Positions 43,628-51,783 of a stretch of 64,000 nucleotides of DNA are shown in pieces. Source of the stretch: Lysobacter prati (GTDB lineage: Bacteria; Pseudomonadota; Gammaproteobacteria; Xanthomonadales; Xanthomonadaceae); contig NZ_VLNV01000001.1 in NCBI RefSeq assembly GCF_009765215.1, positions 62,001-126,000 on the forward strand, in the 5' to 3' direction. The notes under the pieces are model-generated. The model ran no database searches. It worked only from the letters and a program-made list of their open reading frames with translations, and had not been told where the DNA came from. Both the position numbers and the translations under genes were made by a program. Each line of letters starts with the position of its first letter. Within the stretch, counting starts at the first letter, position 1.

Positions 43628-44593
43628 TCACTTGAACGCCAGCCAGTACATCAGCAGCAGGTTCACCACCAGCAACGGCACCGCCGTCGCGATCTGCACC
43701 CGGATCACCGCGTTGGGATCATCCAGCTCCAGCAGCGCTGCCGGCACCAGGTTGAAGTTGGCCGCCATCGGCGTCATCAGCGTCCCGCAATAGCCGGTCA
43801 GCATGCCCAGCGCGCCGAGGATCGCCGGTTCCGCGCCATGCTGCTGGATCAGCAGCGGCAGGCCGATGCCGGCGGTCATCACCGGGAACGCGGCGAACGC
43901 ATTGCCCATGATCATCGTGAACACCACCATGCCCAGCCCATAGGCCAGCACGCAGGCCAGACGGCTGTCGGCGGGAATCACCGCCGACACGATCGACGCC
44001 ACCGCATCGCCGACGCCGCTGGCGGCGAACACGCCGCCGAGCGTGGCCAGCACCAGCGGCAGCAGCGCCGCCCAGCCCATCGTGTCGAGCAGGCGCCGGC
44101 CTTCGCTGGCGGCGCGGATCGGTCGTTCGCGCGTCACCACGACCGCGGCGAGGGCCGCCAGCACGCAGGCAAGCGCCAGCCCGATCAGGGTGATGCTGCC
44201 CTCGCCGAACAGGGGCGTGCCGAAGATGACGATGTACTTGCCGAACAGCACGATCAGCACCGTGATCGCGGGAATCAGCAGCGCCGGCACAAACAGACGA
44301 TGGCCCAGACGCAGCGCCGAGGCCAGGCGCTGCGCTTCGGGCGCTTCGGCGATGTGCTCTCGGCGCATCCGTGTGGCCAGCAGCGCCAGCACGATGACGG
44401 CTGCACCGACGAGCTGCGACGGCAGGGGATTGCCGGCCTTGGTGGCCGTCAGCACCAGCTTGCCGCTGGCGAACAGCACGCCCAGCAACGACCAGAACGC
44501 GGCATGGGCGTAGCGACGCTCGCGCAGGTTGCTGCCGCCGGCGAAGAACAGGAACAGCGCCAGCACGATGTAGAAATGTTCAATCGACAGCAT
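43628..44593 (-). CDS. DUF979 membrane protein, putative 5-oxoproline permease subunit
   Basis: This 321-residue polytopic protein has about nine or ten hydrophobic segments, beginning [40 protein letters not shown]. Later segments include [41 protein letters not shown]979 is always paired with DUF969, and the pair is thought to carry 5-oxoproline, an annotation I recall and which this operon supports. It overlaps DUF969 by 14 bases. The [16 protein letters not shown] loop may line the path. Transport has not been shown by anything visible here. Confidence 0.82.
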   Translation of the reverse strand: MLSIEHFYIVLALFLFFAGGSNLRERRYAHAAFWSLLGVLFASGKLVLTATKAGNPLPSQLVGAAVIVLALLATRMRREHIAEAPEAQRLASALRLGHRLFVPALLIPAITVLIVLFGKYIVIFGTPLFGEGSITLIGLALACVLAALAAVVVTRERPIRAASEGRRLLDTMGWAALLPLVLATLGGVFAASGVGDAVASIVSAVIPADSRLACVLAYGLGMVVFTMIMGNAFAAFPVMTAGIGLPLLIQQHGAEPAILGALGMLTGYCGTLMTPMAANFNLVPAALLELDDPNAVIRVQIATAVPLLVVNLLLMYWLAFK

Positions 44594-45305
44594 CGTGGCG
44601 TTCCGTGCGGCCGGTCGATGAACTCATCCGGCGGGCAAGGCCGCGCTGGAAGAAGACGATGCGCACGGCGTGGATAACGAACGCAGCAATCGCAGTCGGG
44701 ATCGCCCACAGCGCGATCTGCAGGGGTTCCAGGTGGATGCCGTGCTCGGCGTAGAAGCCCTGGATCAGCAGCACCGCGCCGAAGGCGAGGAACACGTCTT
44801 CGCCGAAGAAGCGGCCGACGTTGTCGGTCGCCGCAGCCAGGGCGTGCACGCGCTGGATTTCCTCGCGCGGCAGCGGGCCGTGTTCCAGCAGACCCGGCGT
44901 GCGGTTGGCCGCCGATTCCGACATCGGCGCCAGCAGCGGGCGCACGGTCTGGGCGTGGCCGGCGATGTCGATCAGACCGAGCGTGCTCAGGCCCTGGCGC
45001 ACGCCGAGGTAGACGACCAGCAGTCGCGCCAGGGTCAGTCCGCGCCAGCGCGCGATCCACTGCAGGGCGTGTTCGCGCAGCCCGGCGCGCTCGAGCAGGC
45101 CGATGGTCGGCAGCGTCATCGCGAACATCAGCAGGGCACGGTTGGAGATGAAACTGTCGCCGATCACGGCCAGCAGTTCCGGCATCGACTTGCCCGCGGC
45201 CAGGCCGCTGACCAGCCCGGCACTGACGACCACGATCACCGGATTGGCGCGCAGGACGAAGCCGACAACGACCCAGGCGACGCCGAGGAGGGGCCAATAA
45301 TTCAT
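44580..45305 (-). CDS. DUF969 membrane protein, putative 5-oxoproline permease subunit
   Basis: This 241-residue protein has about six hydrophobic segments (MNYWPLLGVAWVVVGFVLRANPVIVVVSAGLVSGLAAG; ALLMFAMTLPTIGLLERAGL; and later AFGAVLLIQGFYAEHG, IALWAIPTAIAAFVIHAVRIVFF). Conserved polar loops are GLREHALQWIARWRGLTLARLL and RQGLSTLGLIDIAGHAQTVRPLLAPM. It starts on the pxpA stop (ATGA) and runs into DUF979. Together they would form a two-part secondary transporter, here likely for pyroglutamate. Confidence 0.82.
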   Translation of the reverse strand: MNYWPLLGVAWVVVGFVLRANPVIVVVSAGLVSGLAAGKSMPELLAVIGDSFISNRALLMFAMTLPTIGLLERAGLREHALQWIARWRGLTLARLLVVYLGVRQGLSTLGLIDIAGHAQTVRPLLAPMSESAANRTPGLLEHGPLPREEIQRVHALAAATDNVGRFFGEDVFLAFGAVLLIQGFYAEHGIHLEPLQIALWAIPTAIAAFVIHAVRIVFFQRGLARRMSSSTGRTERHDAVD

Positions 45306-46057
45306 GGATGTCCTTGGCCCGAGACAGAGGCGACGACTATCCCATCCGCCGCCAGCGCATCGCGCACCGCCCGCGCGAACACTGCCGCATCGCTGCGGTC
45401 ACCGTGGAGGCAAAGCGTGTCCGCGCGCAGCGTGACGATGCTGCCGTCATCGGCAACCACTTCGCCGCGCGTGGCCAGCCGCCGCACCTGCACGATCGCC
45501 GCTTCGAGCGATTCGATCACCGCGCCCTCGCTGCCGCGCGGCAGCAGACGGCCGCGGCGGTCGTAGCCGCGCTCGGCGAACACTTCGTGGGCAACCTGCA
45601 GCCCGTGCGCGCTGCCGGCATCGGTCAGCGCGGAACCCGAGAGGCCGAACAGCGCCAGCGCCGGGTCGAACGCCTTGACGGTTTCGGCAATCGCATCGGC
45701 GACAGCGCGGTCGTCGGCGGCGACGTTGTACAGCGCGCCGTGCGGCTTGACGTGGGTCAGGCGCACGCCTTCCTCGCTGGCGATCGTCGCCAGGCGCTCT
45801 ATCTGCGCGCGCACGGCCAGCGCGATGTCGGCCGGCGGCAACGTCAGCGCACGCCGGCCGAAATGCTCACGGTCGTCGAACGAGGGATGCGCACCGGCCG
45901 CCACGCCGTGCACGCGGCACAGACGCAGGGTCGCGCGCATCGTCGCCTCGTCGCCGGCATGGCCGCCGCAGGCGATGTTGGCCGAACTGACCAGCGGCAG
46001 GATCGCCGCGTCGTCGCCGCAGCCTTCGCCGAGATCGCAGTTGAAGTCGATGCGCAT
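45302..46057 (-). CDS. pxpA: 5-oxoprolinase subunit PxpA (LamB/YcsF family)
   Basis: The ATG at 46057 gives 251 residues beginning MRIDFNCDLGEGCGDD, the family start. SSANIACGGHAGDEATMRATL, GAHPSFDDREHFGRR, HVKPHGALYN and EVFAERGYDRRGRLLPRG are all typical, and TLCLHGDRSDA ends the barrel. With PxpB and PxpC it forms the ATP-dependent 5-oxoprolinase that opens pyroglutamate to glutamate. It lies 40 bases after the small membrane protein and overlaps DUF969 by 4 bases. Confidence 0.94.
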   Translation of the reverse strand: MRIDFNCDLGEGCGDDAAILPLVSSANIACGGHAGDEATMRATLRLCRVHGVAAGAHPSFDDREHFGRRALTLPPADIALAVRAQIERLATIASEEGVRLTHVKPHGALYNVAADDRAVADAIAETVKAFDPALALFGLSGSALTDAGSAHGLQVAHEVFAERGYDRRGRLLPRGSEGAVIESLEAAIVQVRRLATRGEVVADDGSIVTLRADTLCLHGDRSDAAVFARAVRDALAADGIVVASVSGQGHP

Positions 46058-46097
46058 GCTCTCGTCCGGGCGGGTCACGCCATGGCCGGCTGCGGCC

Positions 46098-46262
46098 TCA
46101 GCCGCGCTTGAACAGCATTCCAAGGCCGACCACGATCAGGATCGCCGGCCACCAGGTCATCAGCATCCGACCCAGGCTCATGTCGGTGTAGCCAAGGTTG
46201 TTGAGCAGGAAAAGGGTACCGATCACGACCAGCACCAGCGCGCCGACGACATTGGATTTCAT
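46098..46262 (-). CDS. 54-residue membrane protein, LiaI/LiaF-TM-like
   Basis: An open frame from ATG 46262 to TGA 46098 encodes 54 residues with two hydrophobic segments: VVGALVLVVIGTLFLLNNLGY (about 5-25) and MLMTWWPAILIVVGLGMLF (33-51), ending KRG. The pattern NNLG ... WWPAILIVVGLGML is that of the LiaI-LiaF-like transmembrane unit. It sits between pxpC (28-base gap) and pxpA (40-base gap) inside the operon. No strong ribosome site is seen. The composition and hydrophobic spacing argue for a real gene. A role in the pyroglutamate system is only suggested by position. Confidence 0.7.
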   Translation of the reverse strand: MKSNVVGALVLVVIGTLFLLNNLGYTDMSLGRMLMTWWPAILIVVGLGMLFKRG

Positions 46263-46290
46263 GGGATTCCGAAGAAAGGAGTTGAAGGGG

Positions 46291-47241
46291 TCAGACCGCG
46301 GGCACGCGCGCGTCGATCATCACGCCGATTCTGGCGACCCGCGCCCGCGCAGCGCAAGCCAGGCGATGGGCGGCGCCGGCATCGACTGCGGCGAAGTGCA
46401 GGGTGTGTCCCGGAATGCATTGCGCCAGGCGGGGCAGGTCGGCGGCGATGACATGGCCCAGGCGCGGGTAACCGCCGACGGTCTGGGCATCGGCCAGCAG
46501 GATGATCGGCTGGCCATCGGGCGGCAGCTGGATCGTGCCCGGCGCCACCGGTTCGGAGATGCCGTCGGCCTTCGGTGTCGGCAGCGCATCCCCCTGCAGC
46601 CGCAAGCCCTGGCGGTTGCTGCTGGCGCTGACTTTCCAGGTGCGTCGCGCCAGCGGCGCCGACCAGGCATGCGTCGAAGGCAGGTAGCGGATCGGCGCGC
46701 GCGGGTCTTCGTCGTGGCCGGGGTCGATCCACCAGCGCACGCTTTGCAGGCGAGCGGTGTCGGACGGCGGCGCGTCGCCCAGCGGCAGCCGGTCGCCATT
46801 GCGCAGGGCGCGTCCGTCCAGCCCGCCGAAGCCGCCACGCAGGTCGGTGCTGCGGCTTCCGAGCACCTCGGGCACTTCGATTCCTCCGGCGATTGCCAGC
46901 CAGGCGCGGGCACCGCCGCGGACCGCACCCAGTTCGAGCGTGCCGGCCGGCAACAGCACCGGGCGACCGCCGGGAACCGGTTCGCCGTCGAATCGCGCCG
47001 TTACGGCGGCGCCAGTGAGGGCTATGCGCAGCGGCGATTCCAGTTGCAGCGTCGGGCCGTGCAGGGTCACTTCCAGCACCGCGGCATTGTCGTTGTTGCC
47101 GACCAGACGATTACCCAGTCGCGCCGCATCGCTGTCGAGGGCGCCGGCATGGGCGACACCGAGATGGCGCCAGTCCGTACGGCCGAGGTCCTGCACGGTC
47201 GTGAGCAAGCCTGGGCGCAAGACGCGTAGATGCCGGCTCAT
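46291..47241 (-). CDS. pxpC: 5-oxoprolinase subunit PxpC (biotin-dependent carboxyltransferase-like, AHS2)
   Basis: This 316-residue AHS2/KipA-type protein starts LRVLRPGLLTTVQDLGRTDWRHLGVAHAGALDSDAARLGNRLVGN, the hallmark segment. GGPTL-like LHGPTLQLES, RAWLAIAGGIEVPEVLGSRSTDLRGGFGG, and the late IILLADAQTVGGYPRLGHVIAADLPRLAQ follow. With PxpB it forms the part of the oxoprolinase thought to phosphorylate the substrate. It overlaps pxpB by 4 bases (ATGA). Confidence 0.93.
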   Translation of the reverse strand: MSRHLRVLRPGLLTTVQDLGRTDWRHLGVAHAGALDSDAARLGNRLVGNNDNAAVLEVTLHGPTLQLESPLRIALTGAAVTARFDGEPVPGGRPVLLPAGTLELGAVRGGARAWLAIAGGIEVPEVLGSRSTDLRGGFGGLDGRALRNGDRLPLGDAPPSDTARLQSVRWWIDPGHDEDPRAPIRYLPSTHAWSAPLARRTWKVSASSNRQGLRLQGDALPTPKADGISEPVAPGTIQLPPDGQPIILLADAQTVGGYPRLGHVIAADLPRLAQCIPGHTLHFAAVDAGAAHRLACAARARVARIGVMIDARVPAV

Positions 47242-47936
47242 TGTCCGGCGTCCGCGAAACGATCCGCCTCGATGGCGACGAAGCGCACGCGATCACCCGG
47301 CAGCAGCAGCGACGGCGTCGCCCGTGCAGGGTCGAACAGCACTTTTGGCGTGCGCCCGAGCAGTCGCCAGCCGCCGGGGCTCTCGCGTGGATAGATGCCG
47401 GTCTGGGCGCCACCAATGGCGACGCTGCCTGCCGCCACGCGCGCGCGCGGCGTGGCAAGGCGCGGCAGCGCCAGCGCCGGATCCAGTCCGGCCAGGTAAG
47501 GGAAGCCCGGTGCGAAGCCGATCATCGCCACGGTGTACACGCCGCTGGAATGGCGCGCGATCAGCTGCTGTGGCGACAACTGCAGCTCCGTCGCCGCGGT
47601 CTCCAGGTCCGGACCGAACTCGCCGCCGTAGACCACGGGAATCTCAACCGTCCGCGACGCCTGCGCGCTTGCGTCAGCCACTGACGCTTCATCGATCGCG
47701 AGCAACGCCAGCAGCTCCTCGTGGATTCGCGCCGGGTCAGCGGCCGGGTCGAAGAACACCCCCAGGCTGGCGAACGCGGGCACCAGACCGCGCAGCCAAT
47801 GCGGCTTGTGTTCGCCCAGCCGGCGGGCAATCGCATGCACTCGGGCGTTGAGCTGCGGGTCGAGCTGGTCGCCGAAGCGGAGCAGCCAGGCGTCGTCTGC
47901 GAGCGCTTCGATGTCGCAGACGAACGATCGGCTCAC
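47238..47936 (-). CDS. pxpB: 5-oxoprolinase subunit PxpB (AHS1/KipI)
   Basis: This 232-residue AHS1-domain protein has a DDAWLLRFGDQLDPQLNARVHAIARRL start, VPAFASLGVFFDP, EIPVVYGGEFGPDLETAA, and YTVAMIGFAPGFPYLAGLDPALALPRLATPRARVAAGSVAIGG with the conserved GFxPGFPYL. GIYPRESPGGWRLLGRTP closes the domain. It is the partner of PxpC. Its ATG overlaps the HIT gene stop by 4 bases. Confidence 0.93.
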   Translation of the reverse strand: MSRSFVCDIEALADDAWLLRFGDQLDPQLNARVHAIARRLGEHKPHWLRGLVPAFASLGVFFDPAADPARIHEELLALLAIDEASVADASAQASRTVEIPVVYGGEFGPDLETAATELQLSPQQLIARHSSGVYTVAMIGFAPGFPYLAGLDPALALPRLATPRARVAAGSVAIGGAQTGIYPRESPGGWRLLGRTPKVLFDPARATPSLLLPGDRVRFVAIEADRFADAGQ

Positions 47937-48361
47937 TGCGGCAACGCGCCCTGCAGTTGCTGGATCCGCGTCACCAGCGCTTCGGGCGTATACGCCTGCG
48001 CGCTGGCGGTGCCCCAGACCGGCCGCGGCCAGGCGATGTCGTCATGGAAGCGCGCAATGACGTGCACGTGCAGTTGCGGCACGACGTTGCCGAGCGCGGC
48101 GACGTTGATCTTCTGCGGCTTGAACTCGACCTGCAGTGCCCGACTGGCCGCGCTGATCTCGCGCATCAGCGTGGCCTGCTGCGCTTCATCGAGGTCGATC
48201 AGTTCGACCGCGTCGACCACACGAGGGATCAGGATCAGCCACGGGTGGTTGGCATCGTCCATGAGCCGCAGCTCGCTCAGGGCGAGATGGGCGACCGGAT
48301 GTGTGTCCTCGGCCAGCTGCGCATGCAGTTGCCAGGCGCCCGGGTTGCCGGAGCGATTCAT
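47933..48361 (-). CDS. HIT-family hydrolase
   Basis: This 142-residue HIT-fold protein has helix/strand elements LMDDANHPWLILIPRVVDAVELIDL and a phosphate-binding motif QLHVHVIARF near 96-105. Here the first His of HxHxH is Gln, a variant known in several bacterial HIT proteins; the catalytic middle His is kept. Such proteins hydrolyse nucleotide-phosphate bonds (Ap4A, AMP-lysine and others). It overlaps pxpB and the dienelactone hydrolase-like gene by 4 bases on each side. Its link to pyroglutamate metabolism is unclear. Confidence 0.85.
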   Translation of the reverse strand: MNRSGNPGAWQLHAQLAEDTHPVAHLALSELRLMDDANHPWLILIPRVVDAVELIDLDEAQQATLMREISAASRALQVEFKPQKINVAALGNVVPQLHVHVIARFHDDIAWPRPVWGTASAQAYTPEALVTRIQQLQGALPQ

Positions 48362-49038
48362 CGCAGGTTCTCCGCCAGGAAATCGAGAGTACGGTGCCAG
48401 GCCAGTTCGGCGCTGACGGGGTGGTAATGGTCGTCGACGTCGCGATTGAAGGCATGGCCGGCGCCGGCATAAGCGTATACGGCCGCGCCGGGCTGCTTGT
48501 GGCGATGCTGTTCGATCACGTCGGCGGGGATGCTGCTGTCGTTTTCGCCGAAGTGGAACATCATCCGCGCACGCAGCGGTTCGTCGAGGAAGGGCACGGT
48601 GCGCGCGCCGTAGTAGGACACGGCCGGCAGCCCCAGGCGCGTGTTGGCCAGGAATGCCAGGCTGCCACCCCAGCAGAATCCGACCACGCCCACGCGCAGG
48701 CCCTCGCGGTGCAGCTCGTCGGCCGCCTCGCTGATGATGTCGACCGCGCGCTCGAATCCCAGTTCGTTGCGCAGGGCAGCACCGCGTTGCGTGCCAGCCT
48801 CGTCGTAGCCGAGCTCGACGCCGGGCGCGACCGGGTCGTAGAGCGACGGGGCCAAGGCGACGAAACCGGCCGCGGCGAAGCGCTCGGCGACGCTGCGGAT
48901 GTGGGCGTTGGCGCCGAAAATCTCCTGCAACACGATCACGGCGCCCTTTGAGGGGCCGGTCGGCTCGGCGCGCCAGGCCCTGACCGGGCCATGCGGGGTG
49001 TCCAGATCGATCCAGTGGGCCATGGGGGAGAGGTCCAT
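48358..49038 (-). CDS. Dienelactone hydrolase family protein
   Basis: This 226-residue alpha/beta hydrolase has [36 protein letters not shown] at the start, the nucleophile Cys in [10 protein letters not shown] near 118, an acid in [11 protein letters not shown], and a His in [11 protein letters not shown]. This Cys-Asp-His arrangement and GFCWGG are typical of the family. ATG 49038 or ATG 49023 could be the start; neither has a clear ribosome site. It is the first gene of a ten-gene leftward operon, so its promoter likely drives all of them. The substrate is unknown. Confidence 0.85.
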   Translation of the reverse strand: MDLSPMAHWIDLDTPHGPVRAWRAEPTGPSKGAVIVLQEIFGANAHIRSVAERFAAAGFVALAPSLYDPVAPGVELGYDEAGTQRGAALRNELGFERAVDIISEAADELHREGLRVGVVGFCWGGSLAFLANTRLGLPAVSYYGARTVPFLDEPLRARMMFHFGENDSSIPADVIEQHRHKQPGAAVYAYAGAGHAFNRDVDDHYHPVSAELAWHRTLDFLAENLR

Positions 49039-49101
49039 TCAGTTATCGGCGGGCGCTGGCAGCCGGAAGTGTTCAGCTTCGCGGCAACCCTGGCCCGGTT
49101 G

Positions 49102-49123
49102 ATTCTAGCGCCGGCGCTATAAT
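49102..49123. promoter_or_regulatory. Back-to-back -10 boxes around a 14-base palindrome
   Basis: A perfect palindrome tagcgccggcgcta (49106-49119) is overlapped on the right by TATAAT (49118-49123) facing rimO. On the left the minus strand reads TAGAAT (49107-49102) facing the hydrolase/pxp operon. The two promoters would compete, and the palindrome could bind a repressor. -35 boxes are weak. Confidence 0.5.
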
Positions 49124-49142
49124 CCGCAGCCATCCTGTTGCC

Positions 49143-49206
49143 CGAGCGCAGCGAGGGACCTGCTGCAGCCGCCGAGCGCGTGGCCAGCAGGTCGCTCGCT
49201 GCGCTT
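49143..49206. repeat. Palindromic repeat in the rimO leader
   Basis: Arms cgagcgcagcgagggacctgctg... and ...cagcaggtcgctcgctgcg form a 64-base hairpin between the predicted rimO transcription start and its ATG. The left arm matches the repeat in front of bcp (19411) with one change in 22 bases. Confidence 0.6.
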
Positions 49207-49241
49207 GGCGCGACTGCATCTCGACAAGCCCGGTTCCCTCA

Positions 49242-50591
49242 ATGTCCCTAGCCAATCCCAAAGTCGGTTTCGTCAGCCTTGGTTGCCCCAAGGCGCTGGT
49301 CGATTCCGAACGCATCCTCACCCAGTTGCGCGTGGAGGGCTACGACATCGTCCAGACCTACGACGATGCCGACGTGGTCGTGGTCAACACCTGCGGCTTC
49401 ATCGACTCGGCCGTGACCGAGTCGCTGGACGCAATCGGCGAGGCGATTGCCGAGAACGGCAAGGTCATCGTCACCGGCTGCCTGGGCAAGAAGCCCGAAC
49501 AGATCCGCCAGGCGCATCCGGACGTGCTGTCGATCAGCGGCCCGCAGGACTACGGCAGCGTGATGAGCGCGGTGCATGCGGCGCTGCCGCCCAAGCACGA
49601 TCCGTTCATCAATCTGGTGCCCGACACCGGAATCAAGCTGACGCCCAAGCACTACGCCTACCTGAAGATTTCCGAAGGCTGCAATCACCGCTGCAGCTTC
49701 TGCATCATCCCGTCGATGCGCGGCGATCTGGTCAGCCGTCCGGTCGACCAGGTGCTGCGCGAGGCCGAGAAGCTGGCCATGGGCGGCGTCAAGGAACTGC
49801 TGGTGATCTCGCAGGACACCTCGGCCTACGGCGTCGACGTCAAGTACGCGCAGCACGAATGGCGCGGCAAGGCCTACCAGACGCGCATGAAGGCGCTGTG
49901 CGAGGGATTGAGCGAGCTGGGCATCTGGACCCGCCTGCATTACGTGTATCCGTATCCGCACGTCGACGACATCATTCCGCTGATGGCCGAGACCGGCGCC
50001 AACGGCATGCCCAAGCTGCTGCCGTACCTGGACATCCCGTTCCAGCACGCCAGCCCGCGCGTGCTCAAGCTGATGAAGCGCCCGGGCGCGGTCGACAAGA
50101 CGCTCGAGCGGATCCAGCGCTGGCGCGGGATCGCACCGGACATCACCATCCGCTCGACCTTCATCGTTGGTTTCCCCGGCGAGACCGAGGCCGAGTTCGA
50201 AGAGCTGCTCGATTTTCTCGACGAGGCCCAGCTCGACCGCGTCGGCGCGTTCGCCTATTCGCCGGTCGACGGTGCCAGCGCCAATGCGTTGCCCGATCCG
50301 GTGCCGGAAGAGGTCAAGGCCGAGCGCCTTGCTCGCTTCATGGAGCGGCAGGCGGAGATTTCCGCGGCCAAGCTTGAAGCCAAGGTCGGCACCACCCAGC
50401 GCTGCCTGGTCGACGCCCTCGACGGCGAGCTGGCGATCGCGCGCTCGATGGCCGACGCGCCGGAGATCGACGGCCTGGTGCAGATCCAGAACGGCTTCAT
50501 GGCCGGCCTCAAGCCGGGCGAGTTCGTCGACGTCGAGATCATGGGCAGCGACGAGCACGACCTGTTCGGCGAAGTCGCGTTCGACGATTGA
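49242..50591 (+). CDS. rimO: Ribosomal protein S12 methylthiotransferase
   Basis: This 449-residue radical-SAM protein has the N-terminal MTTase domain with [25 protein letters not shown] and VTGCLGKK carrying three cluster cysteines. The radical-SAM motif [15 protein letters not shown] lies near 148. [23 protein letters not shown] and a C-terminal TRAM domain ([20 protein letters not shown] ... [20 protein letters not shown]) complete it. RimO adds a methylthio group to Asp89 of ribosomal protein S12. [12 protein letters not shown] separates it from MiaB. Confidence 0.96.
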   Translation: MSLANPKVGFVSLGCPKALVDSERILTQLRVEGYDIVQTYDDADVVVVNTCGFIDSAVTESLDAIGEAIAENGKVIVTGCLGKKPEQIRQAHPDVLSISGPQDYGSVMSAVHAALPPKHDPFINLVPDTGIKLTPKHYAYLKISEGCNHRCSFCIIPSMRGDLVSRPVDQVLREAEKLAMGGVKELLVISQDTSAYGVDVKYAQHEWRGKAYQTRMKALCEGLSELGIWTRLHYVYPYPHVDDIIPLMAETGANGMPKLLPYLDIPFQHASPRVLKLMKRPGAVDKTLERIQRWRGIAPDITIRSTFIVGFPGETEAEFEELLDFLDEAQLDRVGAFAYSPVDGASANALPDPVPEEVKAERLARFMERQAEISAAKLEAKVGTTQRCLVDALDGELAIARSMADAPEIDGLVQIQNGFMAGLKPGEFVDVEIMGSDEHDLFGEVAFDD

Positions 50592-50600
50592 GTCGTCGGA

Positions 50601-51071
50601 TCAGGTCGGCTGACGCCAGAGCATCGGTGTGAACACGATGCCGTGTTCGCAAAGTTCAGGGCCGGTCGCTTCGAACTCGAGCTTGCGGTAGACCGCCAGC
50701 GCATGCCGGGACGCGTTGACCGTGATCGGCTCGGGCAAGTCCACCCATGCCTGCACGGTCTGCCACATGCGCCGCGCCAGTCCCTGGCGCTGCGCCTCCT
50801 CGGCGACGAACAGATGGAACAGATGGGCAGGCGGGCGCAATGCCGCGACGCCGATCAGGACATGGCCACGTTGCGCCAGCAAATAGCGAAAGCCCTCGTC
50901 CATGCGCCTGACCGTGCGGTCGGGCGCCAGCATCCGCAGCAGCCGCGCCGCGCCGTCCGGCGTGCAGTCCGGTGCGATCCAGCGCCTGGTCAATTCGCAG
51001 ACGAGTGCGCTGATCGCGGCCGCGTCGGCGACAGTGGCCTCACGAAGCACGACTGGCTCAGGCGCCGGCAT
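50601..51071 (-). CDS. GNAT-family N-acetyltransferase
   Basis: This 156-residue GNAT-fold protein begins [18 protein letters not shown]. It has the acetyl-CoA-binding motif A in [26 protein letters not shown] (about 87-113), with the Q/RxxGxG/A-like RQGLARRM, followed by [22 protein letters not shown]. Such proteins acetylate an amine on an unknown small molecule or protein. Its start overlaps the end of greB by 14 bases, so it is downstream of greB in one transcript. Confidence 0.87.
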   Translation of the reverse strand: MPAPEPVVLREATVADAAAISALVCELTRRWIAPDCTPDGAARLLRMLAPDRTVRRMDEGFRYLLAQRGHVLIGVAALRPPAHLFHLFVAEEAQRQGLARRMWQTVQAWVDLPEPITVNASRHALAVYRKLEFEATGPELCEHGIVFTPMLWRQPT

Positions 51072-51570
51072 CGCCGTAGCTGACGTCGACGATCACGAAT
51101 CGTGCGGCGCCCCCAGGCAGCATTGCTTCGAACTCGTCGTCGAGCCGCTTCTTGAGCATCGCCCGCGCCAATGGCGAATCGATGCTGATCCAGCCCGCGC
51201 GCGCATCGGTCTCGTCCGGGCCGACAATCCGATATCGCTGGCTTTCGCCGCTGGCGACGTTCTCGACTTCCACGCGCGCACCGAAGAACACCGCTTCCGG
51301 ATCGGTCGGCACGGTATCGACGATGCGCAGCGACGGAAGGCGCTTGCTCAGGTAACGCACGCGCCGGTCGATCTCGCCGAGTTGCTTCTTGCGATACGTG
51401 TACTCGGCATTCTCGGAACGGTCCCCTTCGGCGGCGGCGGCGGCCAGTGCCTTGACCACCTCCGGCCGCTTGATGCGCCACAGCTCGTCGAGCTCGGACT
51501 TGAGGCGATCGTGCCCGCCGCGGGTGATCAGGGCGGTGCTTTTCTCGGCAGGGGGGCGCCAGCGGGTCAT
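51058..51570 (-). CDS. greB: Transcription elongation factor GreB
   Basis: This 170-residue Gre factor has the N-terminal coiled coil with [50 protein letters not shown], whose tip Asp/Glu pair (GDRSENAEY) inserts into the polymerase. A C-terminal FKBP-like domain follows ([52 protein letters not shown]). [18 protein letters not shown] is the GreB rather than GreA pattern. It rescues backtracked RNA polymerase. It diverges from the mltF-like gene. Confidence 0.92.
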   Translation of the reverse strand: MTRWRPPAEKSTALITRGGHDRLKSELDELWRIKRPEVVKALAAAAAEGDRSENAEYTYRKKQLGEIDRRVRYLSKRLPSLRIVDTVPTDPEAVFFGARVEVENVASGESQRYRIVGPDETDARAGWISIDSPLARAMLKKRLDDEFEAMLPGGAARFVIVDVSYGDAGA

Positions 51571-51783
51571 CGTCGGGGAAGTGGGGAGGGGCGACCGTTA
51601 TCGCAGAGCCGACGACGTCGCTCAAGCCCGGTGTGACATGCAGCGGTCCGCTCACACGCGGTGTGAACGAAGCGCGGCGCAATGTTCTGGCAGCAACCGG
51701 GTCGGTACTGCGTTGTGGTGTTCAGGCGGGTGGTTCGGGATGGTCCGGCCACCGTGTCGTTGTCGCCTCTCGGAGAAGCGGTC

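Noticed and set aside
47933-48361. Inactive HIT protein because the first His is Gln
   Set aside because: QLHVHVIA is a known functional variant of the HIT motif; the catalytic His is kept.
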